Shown: positions 50,971 to 60,802, counted from the first letter of the stretch. The stretch is DNA of 64,000 nucleotides from Psychrobacillus sp048572895 (GCF_048572895.1 NZ_CP183878.1:3286001-3350000), one strand, 5' to 3'. Made by a program: numbers and translations. Notes: a model not told the origin generated them from the sequence alone.

Positions 50971-52411
50971 CACTTACCTCCTCCCTAGTTTCTGGGATTT
51001 GTATGATTACCTTCGTTCCAATCCCATCTTTACTTTCAATGGACACTAAATTTTCCACACCGTAAAATAGTTGTAGCCTTTTTACTACATTTTGAAAACC
51101 AATGCCAGTGGAATGTCCTTCGTTTGCATTGATTTGTCCTTGTAGTAACTGATCTATTTTTTCCTTTGATATTCCTTTTCCACTATCCTCAATTTCAATA
51201 ATAATCCATGAGCCATCTCTTAAAATTCTAAAAGAAATAGTACCACCATTCTCTTCCGGCTCGATTGCATGAATGACAGCATTTTCAATAATAGGCTGGA
51301 GTGTGAGACCAGGGATATTGACGTGCAAGCATGATTCATCAATGTTTGACTCAAAATGTAACCGGTCCGTAAAACGTGCTTTTTGTATTTCCATATATTG
51401 ATTGAGCACAAGTACTTCCTCGTATAAAGTAACTGATCGATCTATTCGCTTTAAGTTATACCTCAATAACCCGGCCACACTAACTAACAGGTCACTCGTT
51501 TCCTCAGCCCCATCTAAATATGCCTTTTTAGATAAAGTATTTAATGTGTTAAACAAAAAATGAGGATTAATCTGACTCTGTAAACTTCTTAACTGGCTTT
51601 CTTTTAATAACAGCTTACTTTGTTGCAGCTCATGCTCAAGCTGCGCCTTTTGCTGAATCTCCAATATCAAGTCATTAATATTAATACGCATTTCATCAAA
51701 TGTTTGAGCTAAAAATGCAATTTCATCGTTAGATTCCACTATTATTTTTTGATTGAAACGTCCCTGAGCTAATTCATTTGCCGCCTTCGTTAACTGATGA
51801 ACAGGTTTTGTAATACTAAGCGAGAACCAATAGGTTGCCAAAAGTAATACAGCAGTTACTAGTAAAAGTATCCAAATTCCTAGCCTTTTTAACTCTTCTG
51901 ACTGATTGATGATTTCTCGATAGAATAGATTATAAGTCTTTAATTCTCGATCTAAAATGGTTAATGTCATTTCAGATATGTACAGTGATATACGATTCGC
52001 TTCATTGAATTCATTCGTGGAGCCTTCTAATTCCTGCTCCTCTGAAAATAGTATCGAACGATTTGTCGTCTCCACTAAACTATCAATCAAATGTATATAA
52101 TTCGTAACAGAAAACGCATTTTCTTCATTGCGAAGCTTTGCTACATCCTGTTGAACTTCCTTTATAGTTTTAATACTTTTTTCTATTTGTACTTTATGCA
52201 CTTCTGAAGGATCCAATAAGTAATTATTTAAGTCTGTTATAATTTTTTGACTAGCAATAGTTACTTCATTCATACGTAAATAGCGTTGTAGAATGGTATT
52301 GGTTTGTTCTTGCGTTTGCTGATTGTAATAAGTCAGCATCATCCAAATAATTCCCATGATGAGTAGCATAACGGAAACGAGCAGCCAAATTTTTCGTTGA
52401 ATGGTTGTCAT
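50948..52411 (-). CDS. Sensor histidine kinase (YesM family)
   Basis: The protein is 487 residues from ATG 52411, which overlaps the stop of the upstream binding-protein gene (ATGA). An N-terminal helix (LLVSVMLLIMGIIWMML) and a second near residue 180 (LGIWILLLVTAVLLLATYWF) bracket a ~140-residue extracellular domain. HAMP region ~200-250, phospho-His in SQINPHFLFNTLNTL near 290, and ATPase motifs LQPIIENAVIHAIEP (N box), IEDSGKGIS (G1) and GIGFQNVVKRLQLFYG. Belongs to the LytS/YesM group that pairs with AraC-type regulators. Confidence 0.92.
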   Translation of the reverse strand: MTTIQRKIWLLVSVMLLIMGIIWMMLTYYNQQTQEQTNTILQRYLRMNEVTIASQKIITDLNNYLLDPSEVHKVQIEKSIKTIKEVQQDVAKLRNEENAFSVTNYIHLIDSLVETTNRSILFSEEQELEGSTNEFNEANRISLYISEMTLTILDRELKTYNLFYREIINQSEELKRLGIWILLLVTAVLLLATYWFSLSITKPVHQLTKAANELAQGRFNQKIIVESNDEIAFLAQTFDEMRININDLILEIQQKAQLEHELQQSKLLLKESQLRSLQSQINPHFLFNTLNTLSKKAYLDGAEETSDLLVSVAGLLRYNLKRIDRSVTLYEEVLVLNQYMEIQKARFTDRLHFESNIDESCLHVNIPGLTLQPIIENAVIHAIEPEENGGTISFRILRDGSWIIIEIEDSGKGISKEKIDQLLQGQINANEGHSTGIGFQNVVKRLQLFYGVENLVSIESKDGIGTKVIIQIPETREEVSDETFNRG

Positions 52412-53388
52412 GGTCTATCACCATCCGGTACGAGCATATTCGTTTCCGTCAAATACCCATCAGAATCAAGGGGAACCGTCTCACCTGTAATCCATTCCAT
52501 AAGCCGCTTTACACTTTCCTTGCCCATTTCTTTAGGCTTTTGTTCTAAAATACCATCTAGCTTTCCCTGCTCTAAAAGAGTAGTAGATTCAACTCCATCA
52601 TCAAACGTGTAAATATGATACGGTTCAACCTGCGTTCGTCTTCCTATTTCCTGAATCATAGGCCCAGCATATTTCGCATTGATCGCGATAAATGCAGTGG
52701 CTCTAGGTGCTTCATTCATAAGTTGTTGAGTTGTCGAAATCACTCGTTCATTTGTATCCTCTGTTCCTCTGATGATGATGTTAATCTCTGGGTATCCCTT
52801 TAGAACATCCTTTATCCCTGCTAAACGTTCTTTTTGATAATATGCTTGCACTTCATCTCCAAGAATTATCACTTCCCCGGATATGCCCATTTCTTTAATG
52901 AGCTGATGAGCAACCATCTTTCCTGCCCAGAACTGATCTGAACCGACATATGTTTTACGCAAACTCTCTTCCACTGGAACGTCATTAGCAATCGTTATGA
53001 TAGGAATTCCATAAAAGGCTGCTTTAATTTTTGAAAGCTCTTTAAATTCCTCCGTATCTAGGCCCTGAACGATGATTCCATCCACTTTAGAATGAATGGC
53101 AATCTCCATCTTTTTTAAAAAATCGTCCTGGTCATTTCCGTAGCTTCCCCACACTTCTAGTTCAACATTCTCTTCCTTAGCCTGCTGCTTGGCTCCTTGT
53201 CCGACCTTATTCCAAAAAGGGGTATCTAGCTCTTGCGTGATTAGTACGAGACGAACAGAATCTTCCAACTTGGAAAGGGTAGCGGGTAATTCACTTGTGG
53301 ATTGAAAAGCCTTTGTTGCAGATATAATCGTGAAGTAACTAAAAACAATGATGAGTGCACCTAGCAGAAGAACAATTCTTTTCCGCAT
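52408..53388 (-). CDS. Membrane-anchored sugar-binding sensor protein
   Basis: The protein is 326 residues from ATG 53388. The N-terminal signal anchor RIVLLLGALIIVFSYFTII has no lipobox Cys, so it stays tethered. It has a periplasmic-binding fold: LVLITQELDTPFWNKVGQGA, KVDGIIVQGLD, IPIITIANDVPVEESLRKTYVGSDQ and YHIYTFDDGVESTTLL. First gene of the four-gene operon and overlapping the kinase gene, as in XylFII-LytS-YesN three-component systems of Firmicutes where a binding protein presents sugar to the kinase. Confidence 0.85.
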   Translation of the reverse strand: MRKRIVLLLGALIIVFSYFTIISATKAFQSTSELPATLSKLEDSVRLVLITQELDTPFWNKVGQGAKQQAKEENVELEVWGSYGNDQDDFLKKMEIAIHSKVDGIIVQGLDTEEFKELSKIKAAFYGIPIITIANDVPVEESLRKTYVGSDQFWAGKMVAHQLIKEMGISGEVIILGDEVQAYYQKERLAGIKDVLKGYPEINIIIRGTEDTNERVISTTQQLMNEAPRATAFIAINAKYAGPMIQEIGRRTQVEPYHIYTFDDGVESTTLLEQGKLDGILEQKPKEMGKESVKRLMEWITGETVPLDSDGYLTETNMLVPDGDRP

Positions 53389-53621
53389 TTACCTTCCCCT
53401 TTCCGTAAGCTTATTTCTTCCATATTAACACCCGGAATTAAAATGACAATCCCATTTTTTTCGGCATTTTTTAAGCCTGAAAACCGAAGCATTTCATTTA
53501 TTTTTGGTAAAAATATCCGTTGCACAAGTATTTAAACTTTAAGAGCAAATAAATAGAGATTGAAAGCAAGTAAATACTCCCTATTGTCTTTCAGTAAGAA
53601 CTTTACCGTATTAATAACATA

Positions 53622-53649
53622 AGGCACCCTTATAAAAGCAAGGGTGCCA
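53622..53649 (-). terminator. Terminator of sugar ABC transporter operon
   Basis: GGCACCCTT and AAGGGTGCC form a perfect 9-bp stem around an 8-nt loop, followed on the minus strand by TTATGTTATT, 20 bp past the permease stop. Confidence 0.7.
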
Positions 53650-53668
53650 CAAATCAGAACCTATTGTA

Positions 53669-54844
53669 TTAAGCCCGTTGCTTGCGTGTCATCACATCAA
53701 AAATTACTGCTCCAGCTAAAACGCCTCCGCGGATCATGTATTGATATGAAATACCAACACCTAGCAGATTCATCCCACTTGATAAGGAAGCCATGACAAT
53801 GGCACCAATAATAGCACCTGTTACTTTACCAACACCACCGGCAGAAGATACCCCTCCAACATATGCAGCAGCGATTGCATCAAGTTCGAAGAGTGTACCT
53901 GCTGTAGTCGTTGCTGATTGAAGTCTGGAAGTAAATAGAATCCCAGATAATGCAGCGAGCATTCCCATCGATCCAAATACGATATATGTAATCTTTTGTA
54001 CATTGATACCACTTAAATGAGCAGCTTCTGGATTACTTCCGACTGCATAAATGTGGCGACCAAGCACAGTTTTCGTCGATAAGAAATGATAGATAACTAC
54101 TACTATAATCATAATGATTACTGTCCAAGATAAACCGTTGTACCCTGCTAAAATCCATGTAATATATCCAATGATAGCGGATATTAATACAAGCTTGGAA
54201 CTGAATAACCCACTAGACATAACCTCGAAACCATAAGTCATTTTGTTACGGCGGTTAGAAATTTCATTGTAAACAAATAATAGAATCCCTACTAAACCTA
54301 CTAATAATGTTAATAGATGCAAGCCATTTACTTGTATAATAGATGGGATAAATCCGTTCCCTATCGCATTAAACTGATCGTCCTTAACAATAATTGTTCC
54401 TGTCTTTTCCGTAACCTGCAGTAATGCACCGCGGAAAATTAGCATTCCAGCAAGTGTAGCTACAAAGGATGGGATTCCTATTTTTGCAACTAATACACCA
54501 TTAACCAACCCAATCATTGCTCCAAGGATTAAAATAACTGGTATAGTAATCCATACAGATACACCCATTTGTGTTAAGAATATCGCAGCAATCGCCCCAA
54601 GAAATCCTGCTAAAAATCCAACCGATAAATCTATATGACGAATGACGATCACGAGTGTCATCCCTACTGCCAATACGGCGATATAACCTGCTGAATCCAA
54701 TAAATTACTAATGTTTCGTGAAGACATAAATAGGCCGTTCGTCATAATCGTAAACGTTAACATTATCACTATTAACGCAATATACATTCCATAATCTCGA
54801 ATGTTGGCTTTGACGAGTGCTTTTGCTTCTCCAAAAAAGTTCAT
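53669..54844 (-). CDS. Monosaccharide ABC transporter permease (GguB/XylH-like)
   Basis: The protein is 391 residues. The start is ATG 54844 (MNFFGEAKALVKANIRD) with AGAGGGGG at 7 nt. About ten to twelve hydrophobic helices are present, including DYGMYIALIVIMLTFTIM and SAGYIAVLAVGMTLVIVIRHIDLSVG (the conserved EAA-like loop of this family), and GRHIYAVGSNPEAAHLSGINV. Inner-membrane channel for the ABC importer with the ATPase and binding protein upstream; the length fits the GguB/MmsB/XylH group. Confidence 0.92.
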   Translation of the reverse strand: MNFFGEAKALVKANIRDYGMYIALIVIMLTFTIMTNGLFMSSRNISNLLDSAGYIAVLAVGMTLVIVIRHIDLSVGFLAGFLGAIAAIFLTQMGVSVWITIPVILILGAMIGLVNGVLVAKIGIPSFVATLAGMLIFRGALLQVTEKTGTIIVKDDQFNAIGNGFIPSIIQVNGLHLLTLLVGLVGILLFVYNEISNRRNKMTYGFEVMSSGLFSSKLVLISAIIGYITWILAGYNGLSWTVIIMIIVVVIYHFLSTKTVLGRHIYAVGSNPEAAHLSGINVQKITYIVFGSMGMLAALSGILFTSRLQSATTTAGTLFELDAIAAAYVGGVSSAGGVGKVTGAIIGAIVMASLSSGMNLLGVGISYQYMIRGGVLAGAVIFDVMTRKQRA

Positions 54845-54857
54845 CGTTATCCCCCTC

Positions 54858-56378
54858 TTATTGCGTCGCAAGTTCCATTATCGTTTCTTGTGTCGCTTCC
54901 TCCATAGTTAGCTCTCCTTTAACGGAGCCTTCCGCCATGACATATATTCGATCACTCATACCTAACACTTCACCTAGTTCTGAGGAAATCATAATAATAC
55001 TCATTCCTTCATTGATCAGTTCATTCATAATTGTATATATCTCAAACTTCGCTCCCACATCAATTCCTCTTGTCGGTTCATCCAATATCAAAATCTTAGG
55101 TCCAGTAAACAACCATTTGCCAAGTGATACTTTTTGTTGGTTCCCACCGCTTAGTTTCCCTACAATTTGCTCAAGCGAACTTGCTTTAATATAGAGTGAA
55201 TCCTTATATTCTGTTCCTATTTTCACTTCTTCGTTTAAATTTAGTATTCCCTTTGTGGAAATTCCTTTTAGATGCGCTGCAGAAACATTACTCTTAATAT
55301 CCTGTAGTAGGAATAAGCCATCTCCTTTACGATCCTCTGTCACATAGGCAATACCAGCTTTAATCGCCTCACTTGTATGCTTCAATACTTTTGTTTCCCC
55401 AAACATTTTCATGTCACCCTGTAGTTTATACTTTTTAGGGTTTCCAAAAATGCTAAGGGCAAGTTCGGTACGACCAGATCCCATAAGACCTGCAATGCCA
55501 ATAATTTCGCCTTTTTTTACCTCAAGCTGAACGTTTTTAACTACATTGCGTCCTAGTTGTGGATCATAAGCAGTCCAATCCGATAGTTCAAGAATTGTTT
55601 CACCAATTTTCTTGTCTGGACGTTTTGGATAAATATCTTCAATGTCACGGCCAACCATATTTTTAATAATGACATTTTCAAATACTTCTCCATTACTTGC
55701 GTCCAAAGTACAAATTGTCTGCCCATCTCGTAAAACAGTTACTTTATCTGCAATAGAAATGACTTCCTTTAGCTTATGCGAAATCATAATACAGCTAATT
55801 CCTTGGTTTTTCAGTTCCTTTAGAAGTACCAATAAATTCTCACTATCATCTTCATTGAGTGCTGCAGTCGGTTCATCTAATATCAGTAGGTTAACATCCT
55901 TACTTAAAGCCTTGGCAATTTCAACTAGCTGCTGTTTCCCTACACCTAATTCCTTGATCAATGTTTCTGGAGTTACTCTTAACTTCACTTTTTCCAATAA
56001 CCCGGTTGCTTGAACTATCGTTTTATTCCAATCTACGAACGGACCTTTTTTCAATTCATTTCCAGCGAATATATTTTCATACACTGTCAAATCCGGAAAT
56101 AGAGCTAGCTCTTGATAAATAATTCCGATACCAACTTTGACGCTATCCGTAATCTCGTTGAACTGTTGAACCTTCCCCTCAAATACGATGTCTCCATCAT
56201 AAGCACCATATGGATAGACACCACTCAACACTTTCATAAGAGTGGATTTACCTGCACCATTTTCCCCAACTAAACAATGAATCTCGCCTTTTTTCACTTT
56301 GAAATTCACGTTTGAGAGAGCCTTAACTCCTGGGAATTCTTTAGAAATATTATTCATCTCTAAAATATAATCACTCAT
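54858..56378 (-). CDS. Monosaccharide ABC transporter ATP-binding protein (GguA/XylG-like)
   Basis: The protein is 506 residues from ATG 56378 with GGGAGG. Two ABC cassettes are fused. The first has Walker A LVGENGAGKSTLMKVLSG near residue 37, signature LGVGKQQLVEIAKAL and Walker B LLILDEPTAALNE. The second has IAGLMGSGRTELALS near 295, signature LSGGNQQKVSLGKWL and LILDEPTRGIDVG. The YPYGAYDGDI insert after Walker A is typical of the multiple-sugar GguA/MmsA type. Energises sugar import. Confidence 0.95.
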   Translation of the reverse strand: MSDYILEMNNISKEFPGVKALSNVNFKVKKGEIHCLVGENGAGKSTLMKVLSGVYPYGAYDGDIVFEGKVQQFNEITDSVKVGIGIIYQELALFPDLTVYENIFAGNELKKGPFVDWNKTIVQATGLLEKVKLRVTPETLIKELGVGKQQLVEIAKALSKDVNLLILDEPTAALNEDDSENLLVLLKELKNQGISCIMISHKLKEVISIADKVTVLRDGQTICTLDASNGEVFENVIIKNMVGRDIEDIYPKRPDKKIGETILELSDWTAYDPQLGRNVVKNVQLEVKKGEIIGIAGLMGSGRTELALSIFGNPKKYKLQGDMKMFGETKVLKHTSEAIKAGIAYVTEDRKGDGLFLLQDIKSNVSAAHLKGISTKGILNLNEEVKIGTEYKDSLYIKASSLEQIVGKLSGGNQQKVSLGKWLFTGPKILILDEPTRGIDVGAKFEIYTIMNELINEGMSIIMISSELGEVLGMSDRIYVMAEGSVKGELTMEEATQETIMELATQ

Positions 56379-56462
56379 ACTATTGCCTCCCTAGCTAAAA
56401 CTAAATAGAAAGGGAGAAATAGTGATAGATGAATCTACCACTACTCTTCCTTTTTAGTTGCT

Positions 56463-57566
56463 TTACTCTAAACCAGTGAATTCACTCGCTTCGTAATACT
56501 TAGAATCGATTAGTTCTGCTTTTACATTTTCTTTGTCAACTACGATAACATCCGTTTGTTTCGCTTTTACTTCAACTTCTCCATTATCGTAAGAACCTGT
56601 TGTTTCTGGTGTATTACCATCTAACACTTCTACTGCCATACCCATGGCATCTTTCACTAATGTACGAACATCTTTGAAAACTGTCATTGATTGTTGTTCG
56701 TCAATAATGTATTGAATCGATGCTTTTTCTGCATCTTGCCCTGTTACAAAGTAATTTGTAATTGCGTTGTCAGAAGCAAATACATCTGCGATCGAACGAG
56801 CAGTTCCATCATTTGGAGCTAGAATTGAAACGTCTCCTTTTAAGTCGTCAGCAGCTGCTGTTAAATGAGTTTGTGCTTTGTTTTTCGCATCATTTGCATC
56901 CCAGTTCGTTGTAATCTGACCGATGATTTTACCTAATTGGTCACGCGACAGGTCCGCTGAATCTTTTAAAGCTTCTGCTTCGCTTGAATTGGCAATTTTG
57001 AAAGTTCCGTCTGCAATTTTCGGTTGAAGAACTTTCCATGCGCCCTCGAAGAACAAGAATGCATTGTTATCAGACGCCGCACCTGCATACAAATAAAGTG
57101 GTACATCAGAGCCATCTGCATTGTCTACTAAATACTGTGCTTGTGCAGCACCCACTGCTAAGCTATCAAAAGTTACATAGTAATCTACTGCATCCGTATC
57201 CGTGATTAAGCGGTCATATGCAATAACAGTTACACCTTCTTTTTTCGCTGCTTCCACTGCTGCTGCAGCTGCCGCTCCATCATGAGGAGTGATGATTAAT
57301 ACTTTTATTCCTTTATTTAGTAATGCTTCTACATTTTCTTTTTCTTTCGCTGAAGATCCTTGGCTGAACAGGATTTCCGTAGAGTAATCCGAATCTGCTA
57401 AAGCATCTTTAAAGCGCTGTTCATCTTGAACCCAACGCGGCTCATCCTTTGTTGGCAATACGATACCAACATCAACTGAACTATCTCCGCCATTGTTACA
57501 TCCCGCGGCTACTAATGCGAAAATCATCAAAATAACTAAAAAAGTTAACCCCTTGAACTTCTTCAT
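56463..57566 (-). CDS. Sugar-binding lipoprotein of ABC transporter (ChvE-like)
   Basis: The protein is 367 residues from ATG 57566 with AGGGAGAGGG. The lipobox is LVAAGC (Cys23). Binding-protein type 1 fold of the ChvE/multiple-monosaccharide class: VGIVLPTKDEPRWVQDEQRF, GIKVLIITPHDGAAAAAAVE, AYDRLITDTDAVDYYVTFDS and FVTGQDAEKASIQYI. First gene of the transporter operon, with a cre site upstream. Likely ligands are aldoses such as xylose, arabinose, glucose or galactose. Confidence 0.92.
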   Translation of the reverse strand: MKKFKGLTFLVILMIFALVAAGCNNGGDSSVDVGIVLPTKDEPRWVQDEQRFKDALADSDYSTEILFSQGSSAKEKENVEALLNKGIKVLIITPHDGAAAAAAVEAAKKEGVTVIAYDRLITDTDAVDYYVTFDSLAVGAAQAQYLVDNADGSDVPLYLYAGAASDNNAFLFFEGAWKVLQPKIADGTFKIANSSEAEALKDSADLSRDQLGKIIGQITTNWDANDAKNKAQTHLTAAADDLKGDVSILAPNDGTARSIADVFASDNAITNYFVTGQDAEKASIQYIIDEQQSMTVFKDVRTLVKDAMGMAVEVLDGNTPETTGSYDNGEVEVKAKQTDVIVVDKENVKAELIDSKYYEASEFTGLE

Positions 57567-57631
57567 TCTTTTATCCCTCTCCCTTTTTCTAAAAAGTAAT
57601 TACTCCTTAATTATAAATTCCGAATATTTAT

Positions 57632-57647
57632 ATGAAAGCGCTATCAA
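57632..57647. promoter_or_regulatory. cre site (CcpA operator) upstream of sugar transporter
   Basis: ATGAAAGCGCTATCAA matches the B. subtilis cre consensus WTGNAANCGNWNNCWW at every defined position. It lies 66 bp upstream of the binding-protein start, close to a TTGATA and TATAAT pair, so CcpA should repress the operon when glucose is present. Confidence 0.8.
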
Positions 57648-57764
57648 CTGTATTCTTTTATCATTACCTATACTTTTTTAACTTTTTGGGGTGATGTAGA
57701 GGTTTTGGACTGGAATTCATGGTGATGGTGGGTTGAGTGGATCTCATGTCAATTATTTATGTCA

Positions 57765-58460
57765 ATAAGAAAAACCGGGCAAAAAGACGCCCGGTCCTTA
57801 TAGTTCAAAACCTGTTTCTAACGTTTTCGAAGGGCTCTGGACAGACTTATTGCTTTAGTATTACCGAATGTTTTTTTAGAGATGCTGGTCGTGACTAACG
57901 TCACGACCAGCATCTCTTTTCTCGGTAATCTTATGGCGTTCGTCTGTCCGTCGCCCTCCTACAACTTTTAGAAACAGGTTAGTTCATTTTTAGGTAACTA
58001 AAGAAAAGCTACTTTCTTATTCATAGAATAAGCTCTCGAAGATGCAATTTCGTTCGCTATTCACTTCTTTATAGTGCAAACACTTACTATTTCTCTTTAT
58101 TTCCACTAGTGTAAAAGAAAACCTGCTTTCTTCCTCTATCATTGGTTCATCGCATTTCTAATGCTAAAGCGATTACAAATAATTTGATCACTCTCTAAAA
58201 TTTGACCAATCTTATCATCTAAGCGATAAGCTATGCTAAATTTTCTAGTGGAGTACTACACACTGATTGATTGTAGTGAAACGTGGCGACTCCGGCGGGA
58301 TGAGTGAGACAGATGAGCTATCACATCGACGCGCTAGCGACGGTGATAGCTCATCGCTCACCCCACGGAAAGCGTCCACCTGAAACGGAAATCACAAGTA
58401 TTATTCATTTTTTAAAGTGCTATAAATCCAGTGCTCATGGTACATTTTTATATACTTTCT
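57765..58460. repeat. Large structured intergenic repeat, copy B
   Basis: About 696 bp with the same ends as copy A. Nested stems: CCTGTTTCTA (57811-57820) with TAGAAACAGG (57969-57978), GGACAGAC with GTCTGTCC, ATTACCGA with TCGGTAAT, and a perfect 18-bp inner stem AGAGATGCTGGTCGTGAC (57878-57895) with a 4-nt loop. The 3' part (58285-58395) has a GATGAGCTATCAC/GTGATAGCTCATC stem inside the GGCGACTCC...GGAAAGCGTCCACC segment. It directly abuts copy C. The 58304-58489 ORF follows the palindrome and is not coding. Confidence 0.88.
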
Positions 58461-58466
58461 TATTCT

Positions 58467-59085
58467 TTAAGAAAAACCGGGCAAAATAACATACCCAGTC
58501 CTTTAAGATCAAAACCTGTTTCTTTCTTTTTCGAAGGGCTTTGGATAGTCGTTTTGCTATAGCATTACCGAGTGAATTTTTAGTGAGTATTGGTTGTGAC
58601 GATTGTCACAACCAATACTCACTTTTTTCGGTAATCTTATGGCGGTTGCCTTCCGTCACCCTTCCGCAACTAATAGAAACAGGTTAGTGCGTTTTTGTTT
58701 AACTAGAGAAAAGATACGATTCTACTCCTAGCAGGAGCTCACGAAGATACAATTTCGTTCGCTATTTCGCTTCTTTATTTGGTAAACACTTACTATTTCT
58801 CAATACCTCCACTAGTATAAAAGAAAATCTGCTTTCTTCCTCTATCATTGGATAATTGCATTTCTAATTCAGAGCGATTACAAATAATTTGACCGATCTT
58901 AGTATCTAAGCGATAAGCTATGCTGAATTTTCTAGTGGAGTACTACACATTAAATGGATTGTAGTGAAAGATGGCGTTCTTAGCCATCGTTCCCTTGTCT
59001 CCACCTGAAACGGAAATCATAGTATTATTCATTTTTAAAAACGCCGAAAACCCAGTGTTCACGGGACACTTTTATATACTTATCT
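58467..59085. repeat. Large structured intergenic repeat, copy C
   Basis: About 619 bp, six bases after copy B and in the same orientation. Outer stem CCTGTTTCT (58515) with AGAAACAGG (58675-58683). Inner perfect 18-bp stem GTGAGTATTGGTTGTGAC (58583-58600) with a 4-nt loop differs from copy B at about eight positions, every one matched on the other arm. The 3' segment is shortened: the long stem after GATGGCG is reduced to TTCTTAGCCATCG. No gene is seen. Confidence 0.88.
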
Positions 59086-59091
59086 TTAAAA

Positions 59092-59131
59092 AAAGAAACC
59101 TTAAGCATCAAAATGCTTAAGGTTTCTTTGA
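59092..59131 (-). terminator. Terminator of XRE regulator gene
   Basis: AAGAAACCTTAAGCAT and ATGCTTAAGGTTTCTT form a 16-bp perfect stem with a 4-nt loop, followed by seven T residues on the minus strand. Confidence 0.85.
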
Positions 59132-59240
59132 ATGTTCTTTTTTCCTTAGTAACTTTTTCTGGATTATGTGTAATTCATCATAGTACCGTTATCCGGGCTC
59201 ATGTGTATATTTCGAAGTCTTCAGTGATTGAACAATAACT

Positions 59241-59606
59241 TTAGTTATTTCGCCAATCTTCCTCCCATGATTCTTCGTGTTTATCATTACCCATATTCTT
59301 TTCTTTATCTTGTACGAATTGTTCAAAGGATTCCATCAAACGTTTAAGTAAAATATTTTCTTCCTCATAGGTATCTATTCGTTTCACATCTACTGTTGAA
59401 ACATCTGTTGGAACTCCAGTAAGCTTATGGACATTCACGTCTAAGGCTCGTGCAATCGGTTTATTATACCGCTCATCTGGGATGTACTCCTTACGTTCCC
59501 AGTTAGAAATGGTGCTGACCGTCACTTTTAACTCTAAAGCTAATTCTTCCTGTGACATATTCTGTTCTTTTCGTACTGTGCGTAATACCTCTCCCTTGAT
59601 TTGCAT
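59241..59606 (-). CDS. XRE-family transcriptional regulator
   Basis: The protein is 121 residues. The start is ATG 59606 (MQIKGEVLRTVRKEQ) with GGGAGAG at 7 nt. HTH residues ~5-60: LRTVRKEQNMSQEELALELK and VTVSTISNWERKEYIP, then ARALDVNVHKLTGV. The C-terminal ~50 residues are acidic and coiled (EEENILLKRLMESFEQFVQDKEK), perhaps for dimerisation. Targets unknown. Confidence 0.85.
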   Translation of the reverse strand: MQIKGEVLRTVRKEQNMSQEELALELKVTVSTISNWERKEYIPDERYNKPIARALDVNVHKLTGVPTDVSTVDVKRIDTYEEENILLKRLMESFEQFVQDKEKNMGNDKHEESWEEDWRNN

Positions 59607-59788
59607 AGTAAACTCTCCCTTCATATCATTATTAAATTAACAATCTACTAATATTTACCCCACTTCATAAATATTATGTAAATTATCAGATAATGAATAG
59701 GAAATACCTATACTAAGAGAGTGGTTATTAAGACTTACTAAATAAGTTTATATATTGGAGCCGCCACCTCTTTTTATAGAATTTAATT

Positions 59789-60622
59789 TTATTTCTTTTC
59801 TTTCGATATATGGTCCATCTTTCTTCCAATATAAAGTAAGTGTGAGGAGATTCCTAAAACATTGGGATCATTGGCTTTTTCAGTTAGTATTTTTATAACT
59901 TTCTCGAACTCGCTTTCTCCTTTATCTCTCCAGTATCTCCAATTATCACTGTTCAAGAGAGTGCCTATATTGGAACCTATTAATTCTAGACTTTCAAATC
60001 CTTGGGCCTCCATGAATGGTTTGATCTCTTCTATGTTAAAGTAATAGGCACCTGTAAATCGTCCTTCGTCTTCATGATTAAAACATCCATTTTGAGAAAA
60101 TTGCTCGATGTTATCCATCTGGTTATTTGGCTTCCAATTTTCAGGATATAAAAGAGAAGTTAAAACATGTCTAATTCTCGGCATAAATGCTACAAAAATA
60201 ATTCCACCCATTTTCGTAACCCGATACAACTCTTTTACTGCCTTAATACGATCGGCTTCTTCTTGTAAGTGATACAAAGGGCCAAGCATTAATGTAGCAT
60301 CAAACTGTTCATCCTTCAGTAAAGTAAGATCTCTTGCATCAGCAGCATGAAAACCATTAAAATTTTGTTCTATCTTCAGTTCATGCGCTTTATTTTTAGC
60401 AACTTCTACAAGCCTTGGAGTTAGATCAGTGAGTGTTACTTTATATCCCTCACTAGCAAGTTGCATAGAATATTTCCCTGGTCCGGCACCATTATCTAGA
60501 ATTTCCCCATTCAGAGGAAGATACTTTTTAATATAATGCCAATTCACTTGAAACTCGATAGGCTCTCTGTCCAGTCGTCCCCACTCATCAAACTTGTCGT
60601 AGTATTCAATAATGTTATTCAT
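59789..60622 (-). CDS. Class I SAM-dependent methyltransferase
   Basis: The protein is 277 residues. The start is ATG 60622 (MNNIIEYYDKFDEWGRLDRE), with GTAGGTGG 5 nt upstream; an upstream ATG (60664) adds 14 residues and has AAGGA 10 nt away, so either is possible. Motif I is ILDNGAGPGKYSMQLA near residue 40, then VTLTDLTPRLVE (acidic residue after beta 2), DARDLTLL, and FDATLMLGPLYHLQ at motif IV. Substrate unknown; the C-terminus (LGISSHLLYIGRK) is typical of the family. Confidence 0.85.
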   Translation of the reverse strand: MNNIIEYYDKFDEWGRLDREPIEFQVNWHYIKKYLPLNGEILDNGAGPGKYSMQLASEGYKVTLTDLTPRLVEVAKNKAHELKIEQNFNGFHAADARDLTLLKDEQFDATLMLGPLYHLQEEADRIKAVKELYRVTKMGGIIFVAFMPRIRHVLTSLLYPENWKPNNQMDNIEQFSQNGCFNHEDEGRFTGAYYFNIEEIKPFMEAQGFESLELIGSNIGTLLNSDNWRYWRDKGESEFEKVIKILTEKANDPNVLGISSHLLYIGRKMDHISKEKK

Positions 60623-60699
60623 AAAGCCACCTACATTCTTTTCATTTAATAAGTAGTTCTGCATAGAGATAGAAAGTTCCTTCTAAAAGTCTACATATA

Positions 60700-60748
60700 A
60701 AAAAGAAGACCACTCTCCAATTTTAATAATGGAGATTTGGCCTTTTTA
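60700..60748 (-). terminator. Terminator of MarR-family gene
   Basis: GGCC-AAATCTCCA and TGGAGAGTGGTC on the minus strand, followed by TTCTTTTTT. Confidence 0.65.
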
Positions 60749-60802
60749 AATTATAGAAATTAGATCGTTGCATTTAGTTTTATAATTTTATAGCGTTCTA
60801 GA

